Shown here: positions 1 through 11,800 of the stretch, piece after piece
Position numbering within the stretch: the first letter of the stretch is position 1
How the letters are laid out: each line of letters begins with the position of its first letter
Source: Pagrus major
Taxonomy: Eukaryota > Chordata > Actinopteri > Spariformes > Sparidae
DNA length: 64,000 bases
Direction: 5' to 3'
NCBI RefSeq assembly: GCF_040436345.1
Contig: NC_133230.1
Location: 2,935,297 to 2,999,296 of the forward strand
Made by a program: the position numbers and the translations under genes
The notes under the pieces: model-generated
Seen by the model: the letters and a program-made list of their open reading frames with translations, nothing else
The model's database searches: none
What the model was told of the DNA's origin: nothing

Positions 1-1810
1 TTGAGTTGTTGACTGAAACTTTGGTTGTTGTTGGAACTGAACCTGATGTTTTGGTTGTAGATGTGGCTGCTGGAACTGAAAATCGGGCTGAGGCTGCTGA
101 ATCTGAGCCTGGTGCTTTACTTGTACTGATGACTGTGCCTGGATGTGTGTTTGGGTCTGGGTCTGCAGCTGAGGTTGGAGCTGGGGTTGTGAAGGAAGTT
201 GAGGATAGGCTTGGTGTGGTGGTTGCGATTGGGGAGGTATTTGAGCTTTCATCTGAGGCTGAGGATGATGCTGAGTTTGATGCTGGACCTGGGAAAATTG
301 CTGAGATTGAGACTGGGGGTGAGGCTGAGGATAAGCCTGGGGATAAGGCTGGGGCTGAGGCTGAGGTGGTGCCTGAACCCAAGTCTGTTGCTGAACTTGG
401 CCTTGTTGTGTCTGGCCATGATACATTTCATAACCTCTTATCTGAGGTTGTTGTTGCATGGAACTCTGGGGTCTCACTTGGGGTTGTGTTTGAGCCCAGG
501 GTTGGGTTTGTGTTTGTGGCTGTATCTGAGGCTGAGTATATGCTGGCCCCGTGTGAGGATATCCAGGATGCCCTATCTGAGGTCCTAACTGGGGTCCAGC
601 TTGGGGCCACGGTGGGAGAGGCTGTGCTGTTGGATAGGCTTGAGACTGTGGAGCTTGACCTGTTAGTTGAGGGTATGGTTGGGGAATTGGATGCCTCTGC
701 TGGGCAATGGCTTGGTTTTGTGACTCTTGTTTAGGTATCCATTGCTGGGATGGAGACTGACCCTGGGAGTAACCTTGGGGGTAATGTGGAGGTTGGGCTG
801 TAGCCTGCGGATGAGGGATAGACATAGGGGATGAGGCTCTAACTTGAGTCCAAGTGTGGATTTGGCCCTGGGAAATATGGCCAGGGTGCTGTGCTGCTGG
901 CTGACCATGTGTGGGATATTGAGTCATAGGCTGAGAATGACCCTGTGGCTGGACTACAAGTTGAGCTTGGGTATGTTGAGTTGAAGGTTGAGTGTGACTT
1001 GGCTGAGCCACTGGTTGAGCATGGGTTTGAGCCTGGACCATGGACTGGGCATGTATTTGAGACTGAGGCATGGACTGAGGATGGGTCTGAGGCTGAGCCT
1101 TCAACTGAGGATGGGTTTGAACGTGGACCATGGACTGAGAATGGGCTTGAGACTGGGGCATTAAATGAGGATGGGCCTGAGACTGGGGCATTGACTGAAC
1201 ATCTATTTGAGTCTGGGTATGGACTGGTGGCTTAGGGGAGGGGGGCCTGACAGGGGCCCATGACTGTGGATGACTACGAAGCTGAATGTGAGATGGCACA
1301 GGAGGCTGAATATGGCCCTGCAGTGGAACCTGCATGGGGGAAGAAGGTCTGACTTGAGCCAATGTCTGCACATGCGCTACAGCTGGGCCGTGGGCTAGAC
1401 CCTGTGGCTGCATAGAAGGCTGAGGTCCAGCTGGGACACATGTCTGGGGCTGAGTCTGAACCTGGGGCTGGAACTGTAGTTGTGTCTGTTGCTGGGTCAA
1501 TGATTGTGTCTTCATGGGGCCATGGGGCTGTGGAAGAACTTGTGCCTGTGACTGACTTTGGCTCATGCTGGTTTGGGACATGGTCTTCAATGGTTGCTGA
1601 CTGTCTGTGGTGGTATGGGACACACTTGTTGACTGCACCTGCACTTGGACTGCTGCTTGAGAATGAGGGTGGACCATAGTTTGGGGTTTTGACTGAATTT
1701 GGCCCTTCGTTTGTGGGTGAGGCTGAGATTTAACTACAGTCTGGGATTTGGTGTCTGAATCAGGTTCTGCCTGTTTTAATACAGCCGGTGGTTGCTGTTT
1801 TTCAGGGCGC

Positions 1811-1844
<34 letters not shown>

Positions 1845-2874
1845 GCTTCTCTTTTTGTTGCTGTTGCTGAGTTTGCAGTTTTTCTTTCTGCTGCTGCTCT
1901 AGATTTTGAAGTTGCTGTGTTTGTTTTTGTTGCTCTCTTTGCTGCTGTTGCGGCTGCTCAGTAACCTTTGCAAGTGTGTCAGGTTGTGGGCTGGGAGTTG
2001 CTGTATGCTGAGAAACAACCTGAACTAATCCCACTGTTTCTCTGTCTGACTCCGGCTGTGTCTGTCTGGTCTGAATAGGTTCCTGAGTAGAATCCCGTTC
2101 TGGATCTGGAGCTGAAGTTTTACGCTCTCCTGAAGCTGGCTTCTGAAGCCATGGGCGGTTTCTCATAGCCTGCGCCTTCCTGCTTTGAAGCTCCTTGGAG
2201 CTCAGTGGTGGTTTTATCTTAGGTGGTTGTTGCGGTGAAGTCTGCTCGTGGTGCTCTGGCAATTGTCCGACTTGTGGTTGAACTTGTATGTGAGTCACCA
2301 CATGCTGCTGAACTTGATATTGATGTATTTCTAGCTGCTGCTCCACCTGTTGTTGTTCCTGCCTTTGTTCTTGTTGTGGTTGTGTTGGCATCAGCTCCTG
2401 ATGTTGCAATTCTTGTGGTTGCTGTTGCTTGAGTTCTTGCTGTTGTACCTCTTTTCCTGTTTCTTGTCTCACATGTTGTTGTTGTTGCCGCGGCTGTTGC
2501 TGCTGTATCAATCCTTGTTCCTGATTCTGCTGTTGTTGTGCAGTACTCTCTGTCCAGACCTGTACCTGGACTTCTGGTGGTGATTTTTTTCCTGTCTGCA
2601 TCACAGCTTGTGCGTAGGTATATGGCATTGGAGGAGATGTCGTCTTTTCGGTTTTGTATTCCTGCACCACTATTTTTGGCACAAAGGTTCCATGGTGCTG
2701 ATGAGAAACTATCTTTGTCTCGGTCTGCAGAGTCCGGTGCCTGGTGTCTGACTCTCTCAGATGTTGAGGCGTTCCTTTTGCCTGGATAAAGACTTTTGAT
2801 GGAGGAGACTCTTCTGGGGGGCTTCTGCTTCTGTCTCTTCTGGCTCCCAGGCTGCTCAACATACCTACAGCTTC
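1..2874 (-). CDS. syne2: syne2 coding exon 22: giant Gln/Pro-rich exon (partial)
   Basis: Starts after a TTTCAATTCCAG acceptor, in phase 0 with exon 21, and stays open for 958 codons to the window edge, so its donor is not visible. The first 100 or so residues are mixed: EAVGMLSSLGARRDRSRSP, then KVFIQAKGTPQH. After that Gln dominates, at first with Glu, Lys and Arg (QQQELKQQQ-like, possibly helical). From about residue 360 the pattern is x-Q-x-Q or P-Q-P-Q with Ser, Thr, His, Ala, Val and Tyr and very few charged residues. There is a 12-Gln run at 1810-1845. It interrupts the spectrin rod and is probably disordered. A role as a flexible spacer or condensation-prone region is inference. I recall nothing like it in human nesprin-2. 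Confidence 0.85.
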
Positions 2875-5800
2875 CTGGAATTGAAATCACACACATTAGA
2901 AAAAACTGACACTGTAATTATATTACATGAGTATTCTCTGCTGTGCCTCCCCAGCTGTCTCAAGTAAGAACATGCCAGGCTAAATGGCTTTCCCAGTGAA
3001 TTTACAAAAAGAGAACTTGCCTGCGACTGAGCAACAGCAGCTCGCACTCGGTTCTGCATGGTGGAGGCGTGGAGGTACTGGATGGGAGAGTTCTTCTGAC
3101 TTGTCATTACCATCACTTGCAGGTCCTGCTCCTCTGTAACCACCTGACCCTCCAGCTGTAGACCACGGGATATTAGGGCCTGTGGGAATAAATGGTGTTG
3201 AACAACCATTAGCGTTTCCTCAGTTACCCTTCAGGAGTTCTTCATGAAAGCACAATAGGCTTGTGACTGGAGCAGCAAAAAACGTTCTATTCTGTGGATC
3301 ATCGTACCCTGGCTCGTGGGTCTTGGCCCCGCTGTTGTCGCTCTGCGGCCCTCAGCAGCTGGTAGAGCTCCCTGGCCTCAGTCTCCCAGTGTAGGAGTTC
3401 AGCCAGGCGACTGTCCAGACCTGACACACTGTGCTGCAGCTCTGCACATACCTGTTCTGCCTCAAGCATGGTCTGCATCACCTGGTGGGAAGGGATGGTG
3501 ATGAATGAATAAACTTACAGTGCATACTGTTCATTCACGAATGGTAGCTGTGAGTGGCTATTTTGCTCTAAAATTTGAATGCATATGAAAGCTGTATGAA
3601 AGATGAATAAAAAGGAAAGAAATCATTCATACTTCCGGTATAGCAAGCTTCACTTTCTGTAACTGATCCGCTGGGCATTCTGGGGAGGGAGCCAGAGCAT
3701 CCAGATCCACTTCTTTTATCTTTCTCATTATGAACTGAAGGAAAGAAAGAAATGAGTCTGGTCATTTAAATTAAAATTGTCATAAGTGTATAAAATTAAT
3801 ACTTGGTTCTCACAGGCTAATGATTGCTCTTAATTTTCTGATTTCTGAAAGCAGTTCTTCTGGGCTAGTTGTTTGGCTGACTGACTTAATCTTGCACCAA
3901 AATCATTTTGAATCAGTGTTTTAAGCAAAATAATCAATTCTAGAGGTATACGTGTAGCAGCTGAGTGCTTAGCAAGACACCAAACTTCACTTTGTGCAAA
4001 CTGTATACTGCTTTTTTGATTACTGATCCATTAATCCATTAGTCCTACCTGTAATCGTTTTCTGTAGGTGCGTAAGGGACCTGCCATGGCCTCAAGAGGC
4101 TCTTTTAGGATGTGAGTTGCTTCTCTGATTAGAGCTTGGGCGTCTTGGGATCCTGTCTCGGCATCAGCACTGGGCTCAGTCACATTGTCCTGGAAAAAGC
4201 ACAAGTAAAAATGTTACAATAATCTTATAAAGAGATAATGAATTGCTTTTAGCACATAAGCCAATAAAAGACAAAAAGATGATCAGAAAAGGGTTTGGAC
4301 TGTTAGAGTTAAAGACAGAACAACAACATGCCTGTGTTTTTATGGCAATTTCTGCAAGCATTTTAATGCAAACTTGCTTCCTGTACTTTAATACCATAGT
4401 GGATGTGATACAAAAGCCTGATGGCTGGTTTTAATAACACCTGTCCAATATGCAACTCAATTAAGCCGTATCTTAATACCCTGTAATCAAACGCTATAAA
4501 AACCATGGAACTATAATTGTCTTCACACAGTGAGTAGAGGCGGAGTGCAACTTTCAAACTTGAAACCTCTCCTTAATATTACAGGGTGGCAATAATTATA
4601 ACAATGGGACGATTACATCTCAAATTCCAAAGGCCTGACACATTAAGTTCCCCAAATCCCTGCTGCCACTTGTTACGTGACAGCAAACAAACACAGATGA
4701 AACTGGGCCATCATGCTAAGACAACAAAGCCACTTGTCCTAATCAAGCTCAACAACGGCAGAAAGCTAAATATATAAAGAGTGATAAGGTACATGCTCCA
4801 ACAAATATATCATCTGCATTATTTTCACGGTGGGGAAAAATACTGATTAATCCACTGCACTGGAAATCAAAGACAGCAAACACATCTTGGTACCTAAGAT
4901 CTGAGCAAAGCAAACAGCGCTGCTCAAACAGCATCAGATTTCCTCACCAACTAGGTTTTCTTTATTCAGTAACTTACAAATGTGTTTCTCTTGATGAACT
5001 CGGCCCAGTGCATGTTCAGTCTGCGCAGCTCCTCCGCCAGGCTTCTGCTGGTCTGAGGGTCAGTTGACTCGATCAGGAAGTTACCCACCTCGTTCAGGTG
5101 GGCCTGTCGGGAGCCCCACTCAGCGATAGACTGAGACGTCACCTCCACAAAAACATGAATATGGAATATCTTAATCGATCTCATTTTTTTAAAAAATTTT
5201 GTGATCTATTTGAGCAGATATTTTAGAAGATTTCTGCACCAACATTTCCACTGGAGGAAGGATTATTCTCATTTTTTGCATTGAGTCTTAGTAGGCAGAG
5301 CAAAAGAACCATAATTAAGCTTGTCTGAAGACTGAAGCTCAGTGAAAAACACAAGTGTGGGTTGCCTGCCACTAATTCAACAATACACAATTTCTTGTAA
5401 CTATGTGTAAATAATACCTCTGATCTGTGGCCATGGCTTTGTGTTACAGAGTCCTGCTGCAGCCAAGCCTGCAGGGAGCTGAGGCAGTCGCTGTAGGAGT
5501 CCCAGGCTGACAGGACCCGTCCCATGGTGCTCTTTGTTGTTGTCACTTCTTCCAAAACCAGGGCGGTGTCCTCCTCCATCTGTTTCACCTGCTGACTGAC
5601 CTGGGGGTAATCTGCAGCTGACGATCAAAGAGGAAGCAGTCTGGTCACGAGGGAAGGTTTCAATCTAACTACAAGCCGCAAAAATGTGAAATTTACGCCT
5701 GCTTGATCTGTTCATTCAAATTCCAGGTTAAAGTCCTGCATAGTAACCTTTCATTAGTTATAGTTTAAGGAATATAATACACTAGCAGTCATAAAACACT

Positions 5801-8800
5801 TACCGAGGGCAGATTTGCTGGAATATCTCTCAGAAACCTGCTTCAGCTTATGAAGAGTTGCTTCCAACAAAGAAGGCAGCTCCTGTGTGTTTACCAGCTC
5901 CTGCATTTAAAAATATATTTCACATAACAGCAAAGCTCATTACACAGCAGAAAGAACATTTTTGGAAGACTGTATAGAACTGAGAGATCAACCTATTCGT
6001 TCTTCTTAGACCTTTAACAATAGAGGGGAAGATATGTAGCTGTTTGTAGGTTTGTCCAGAGAGTGGCAGCAGAGGAAAAGCCATGCTGTTATCAACATTT
6101 AAAAACATTTTCCCTCTTCACAGTGGCCAGTTTACAACACAAAGGCTCATATTAGCAGTATCACATTTAGTATTACCTTGGCATTAGCATTAGGACACTA
6201 TCACCCAAAATCTAACACTTATAATGTATAAATCACCCCTGAACCACTACCTTCAAACTGCCCCCTTCTTTGTGGTAATTAATGTGCAATAACAAGAAGA
6301 CATACTGTATGTTAAACATGACAAGACAGGGTAGTATACACAAAAAGGACAGAAACCACTCCCAACAATAAAATTCTATTCCAAAGATGCCAAATCTGAA
6401 CGAGGACTACCCACATGCCATTCTTGCAGCAACACCCTGACAGCCTCCGGGGAGATATAAGGCCTCTTCCAGACCCGGAGCTTGGTCCTGATCTGCCCCA
6501 ACAGATCCAAAACTGTGTGGCGGTGCTCCCTGTACTCCAGCTTGATCCCATGGTATTTGGCAGACACTCTAACACTGGTGAACCTGGTGAGGACGTCCAC
6601 AAATAAAGTTGTGAAAGTGCCAAACAAACCTCAGTAACTGCAAAAGATTCACTGCCAATGAATTATAAGAAACATTGAGAAGGACAGTGCAGGTTAGAAG
6701 ATACACAGGGCAACTAAACCCTTGAAGCCTGATCAGAAGTATAATGTTAGAAATATCACCGGCCCTGGAAATCTCACATTTCCATGATCTGTAGCCAGCG
6801 TTCCTAAAATACACCGTCATAATCCATGAGCTTAAAGTTCATTTTGCTTCTCTTGTGTCATTTTCTGCAAATCAAAACTTTCTAACTGAAACAACATCTG
6901 ACACTGTTCATTACTGGCACACGATAGCAGCATGTTGGGTGTGGTGTGACTCGCACAGATCTTTTCCTTTTTTGTTTCCCAGTGGTTACATCCAGGTCAA
7001 GACATTAGATGTTCTATTTGGATGTTTATTTTCAGAAGAGTAAACTATTTAAATAAAATACTTCAATTTCACACATGTACACACACATACATAAGCACAC
7101 AGTCCACCAGGGAAAGTACCCTCACCTCCTCTTTAGTTCATCCATCTTGTCAGTGGGAACCATCATGTTTCCATATTCATCCACATTCTGGAAGGACTGG
7201 AAGGTCTTCACGTGCTGCGGCATCTCCTCCAGACAGACCTACAGCAACATTGAAAGGTGAGCGCATTTGCATGCACATTTATGTTTAGATATCCAGCAGG
7301 ATTATCACTTCTGTTAATAAAGATCTTTATTTTAATGCCTTACAAAGGTATCCACATTATCCAAAAAACAAATATACTCCAGGAACTGACTTATATGCCA
7401 CTATGTTTGCCACCTTTCTGAACAGTGGATTAAAAAATGATTACTATCTATATCTCTGCTTGTTTATGTTCTTTTCACTTCCTGAAGTCCTGTAGCTTGA
7501 GGGATGGATGCAGTAAATATTCACTTTGAGCAGCTCCTGTTTCTCCCTGGCGTCATCGGCGGCTCGGCCGTGGTCCTGTGGGTTGCCCTCCTCCTCGGCC
7601 AGAGCCCCCTCTGTTTTCAGCAGCCAGCGAGCCACCGTGTCCAAGGGGGCCGGGAGACTCGTGTCTAACTCGATTTTGTATTCACGCAGCTTAATTTAGA
7701 AACAGAAGGAAAGAAGGCACATTTCATTACAATAAACTCATACAAAAGCAAAAATAAAGTGTGTATAGAAGAAAATAATACATCTATCTAGTTGCATTCA
7801 TATATACATACTGCAAGAGGGATTAAGGTTGAGGTAATGTTTTAATATTCATTGTGACAACAATTAGATTGTATAGTATTGCAAGTAGATTTAGAGTGTA
7901 ATAGAGATTTGAGTGTCGCTGACCTTTTCAGTGAGAGCGTCCCACGCCTCTCTCAGAGCTCGCTGCTCCTCGCTCAGTTTCTGGGCTCGTCTCATGGCTG
8001 TTAACAGAGGCATGATGGGACGCCGCTGCTCATTAAAGGACACCAGAAATGTATGAAACACCTGGGGGATGGAGAACGTCATCTTTAGTGCCACTTTTGT
8101 GAGGTCAAGTCAAACAGGAGGAAAACAAAGATGAATGATTTTTTTGACTTTTTTTTTGCAGGACACAACATTCAGCAGGATATTGTTCAGATTTGTTGGG
8201 AAAACAGGATGAGTAGATAAGACATTATAGTAGAAAACAGGATGAGGCTGCTAAAAATAAGCTCTTAATAACAGTTTTGAGATATCAGCTTTTGCAATAC
8301 CACTGGTGCGTTTCTGTGATTATCATTGGCCTGTTGTAATAATATAATATGAATGTACAACTGTTAATCTGATGCAGTGATACTTCAAAATGTTTTAGCG
8401 TAATGTCTCTACACACATGGTATCTCTCTGAGTAGCTCTCTCCCTCTGTGGAGTCCCATCCCTCCAGCAGCTCGTCGTACGCCTGAACCAGCCAGCAGGT
8501 CACTTCCTTCGCCTTTTGATCAGGTGTCGCCTGGTAACGTGGAAGACAATGAACAGTTATTGACCGAAGACCAGTTGACTCAACATGCACCTTCACACGC
8601 TACATTACAGCCAGACAGGACATGGATGTTTTTAGAACTGACCTGATGAAAATGTTTTGATGTGGGTGAAACTGGACTACCCGGGGAAAACCCACACGGT
8701 CAACAACGACTGCGCCGCGGATTAAGATGTCAAGATAACTTCATTTTCTATCTGCGCTAAGAAAAACTAGATTGCAACTTAATACCCAAACACGGCAAAG

Positions 8801-11800
8801 TTGTGCAAATTAACTGCACCTTTTGTTTTGTTCATTTGCATCTATATCAGTCACAGTAAACGATGGAAACCAGAAGAGGCGGCAAAAAAACCTTGTCTGC
8901 AGGGAAAGAGCTTTTCTTATACATATATACTTAGTGCAAACAGTTATTCAAGAAAGACATTAAAGAAGGTATGAAGCCAAACAGCTCAGCAAAAAGCTTT
9001 CCCACAAGGCACCAACAGCAGTCATGAGATACTTTACACAACACACACCGGCAGCAGACAGTGTGCCAAAATATGCTGTCCTCAAGCAAGCCTGTGCACA
9101 GCAGAGCACCCAGCCCATACAGAGGTTTGTTTTGGCCACAAAGTTGCTTTTATACTCACGAGAACACGACAAAACATATACAGGACCCACTTTAATCTCC
9201 CGCCCTGTAAATGAGGTTGTCTGAGGCCATATAGTTAAATATTCTTTAATATGACGTCTATGACAGGCTGCTTTTCTTTTTTAGAAGGACCTGATTTGGA
9301 AAAACACTGAAGTGCCAACGGGCCGGACATTTACATTCCCGATGTCTGACCGGTAAAGCTCAGAGTTTAAATGTGTTTAAAAAATGTATACTTTTTTTAC
9401 TAGTTTTCACAAAAAGAAACACCTTTTTACTGTTGTTGGTTTGATTCTGGCAAATTCCCTTCAAACCTTTTTAATTAAATAAGAGAATTTATGTGCTTGG
9501 CAGCAGACATAACTAAGCAATGAGCCAATTAGCCTCCTAATAAAATTATCAAAGGGTCGGAATGAGGTTGTTAAAGGGCCACATTTGGCCCACAGACACT
9601 CAGCTGAATAAGTCTGGTCTACGGTATGTATGTACTGTAAACAACTTCCATTTGTAGGGGCATGAAGGCGACAAGAGCCACTACTTTCAGATGTATTTTC
9701 AAATCCAGTCTCTTGATCCCTGTGTTCTCCACCCTGCAGTCTATGTTGCACAATCACTGCAAGATTCATCTCAATTCTAAAAATCAAAATCTCTTCAGGG
9801 TGAAGTACCAACATAAGAAGTCGACTAAAACCTCAAATGTCTACAGCAGCCACATCCAACGCGCTGATATCTTGTCGGAAACCCGAGCTGACAGGTGTGT
9901 TGTCCACTGTGCAGCAGGTGATACCAGCAGAAGAGATAGCTGCCATGAGCGCTTTGTTCATCTCATGGGAGGCTGAGAAACACACCCTCGCTGTGGCTTT
10001 GGATTCCCTCCCACAGAACAGGGAAAACTAGTTTGATTCTGCATGATCAGTCCTGCTTTCTAACCACCACATGATTTTCAGGTAATCTCTGCTTTTAGAA
10101 ACGGACTTCATTTTAGTAGCTGAGGTTTCATCTCCATAAACAGCTTTCCATGGCATGTTTTTACGAGCTAAAATCGTCAACAATATAATCTAAAGTTATT
10201 AGCGGGTGCTTTTAAATGTCTGGTGCGGCTGATTCACTCCGTGTGACACCACAGTAATGAGGCTGCAGTTATAAACCAGGAAGCCGGAGGGTTTTCCAAA
10301 CATATAACATTAACCAGGGAAGGTTCAGGGGGGTGTGGCACTGAGGGAGATACAGCTCTTGTTAATTCACTGCTGGAAAATCAAAGTTGTTGAGTTGCTT
10401 ACTGGAAATTGCATTATCTGAATTTCCCCTTGACCACTCAAAAAGCTAAAAAATGATTTCTTGAAGAGACTTTAATGATTTCATCTCCGGTGTTACCGAA
10501 TCTACTGCAAATGTACTGTAACTGGAAGGTAAGTAGGTGGATAAACATGCAGTGCGGCCTACCTGTCGCAGAGGTGAAGCAGAAATAGCAGGAGTGTAGT
10601 GAATGGGCAGGTTGATAGGAGAAGGACTTTTAGGAAGAGTCAGGTATTGTGTCTGAGAAGAAAAAGGGAAGGAAGGAAGGAAGGAAGGAGAGAGGGAAAA
10701 GCCAGAAATCATTACAATGCAAACTCCATTGTTGAAAAGACTGTTTGCAGCACAGGAGTTGGCAGAGGAGCATCACAGATGAGCAGACGGGGTTTGGAGT
10801 CGGTTAAGGACAAAACATTTTATTGTTCCACTGGAAAATACTCTGCTTAGAAAAACTCTCTGATGAGCAGATGTAAAGGATTCCTACACCGCTGTATGAT
10901 TACGTGCACGTGGCACAAATATTAGTCTTCATACTCAAATATTGATTCTGGCATCAAAGCAAAACCATCAGTCAGACTCTCGCAAATATGCAGATTGGAA
11001 AAATAATTCATGAAGCATTGATTTCATGATCTGCAGGTCAAAAATATCTCACGTAAAAATAGGTAAAAATTGGACAAAGTCTGGTTGAAATATAAAACTT
11101 TTTAGAAGTTGTAGATAACTGCTGTTTCATCAGTGCATCAGCGACTACATTTCAAAGTATAGGAATTTAAATGCTGATGAAACAAATACTGACATTACAC
11201 TTGAAAACATCTTGCACAGAATCCTAAACTCAACTGGAGCCTGCTGTCAGAAATAAGAGCTGCATTGTCATTAATGCTTTCCTGCAGACGTTGCTGCTGC
11301 TGCAGGGAAATACAGCGCCCCGAAGACAAACAGAGTGATACCGACCTGCATTTCTTCTTCCTGCACCGGCAGGTCTCTGGAGTACTGCAGGAACTGAGCC
11401 ACGTAGGTCATGATGGACTTCTCATCGGGGTCTCGAACGTCCACATCTGCAGGGACATCAGAATCCTCCATGATCAGTGTCAAACCACCAACACCACCGT
11501 CAAGAAGTTTAGACTAACACATGAGTTAAGCTCCTGAAGCAGGTGGAGTTTAACACTGGCATCTGAGGAATGGAGGTGTAACTGCTCTGTCTTTAAAAAC
11601 CTGCGGTCGATGAAAGTCTGCTATTAAACTAACAGGCAGAGCGGAGAGAAACAAGCAAGGGTTTTATATAAGACTGAAGTAAACAAGCTGCGAGTGAGTC
11701 AGCAGACTGTCAGATCGTCATCAGCTCGCCCTCAGGCTGGCTGGGTAAGGCTCGGTCACAGCTACTTTCACAAAGATTCACATGGCACCACATCAATTAC

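Noticed and set aside
6..734. Plus-strand ORF of 242 codons, Glu/Val/Gly-rich
   Set aside because: It is the antisense shadow of the Gln/Pro-rich syne2 exon. Repeated CTG, TTG and AGG triplets keep other frames open. No domain or splice support.
2350..2583. Plus-strand Leu-rich ORF resembling a membrane protein
   Set aside because: Its Leu runs are the complement of CAA/CAG-rich coding sequence.
2219..2896. Minus-strand Thr/Arg/Ala-rich ORF of 225 codons
   Set aside because: It starts upstream of the splice acceptor at 2874 and uses a different frame from exon 22. The in-phase frame from exon 21 is the other one.
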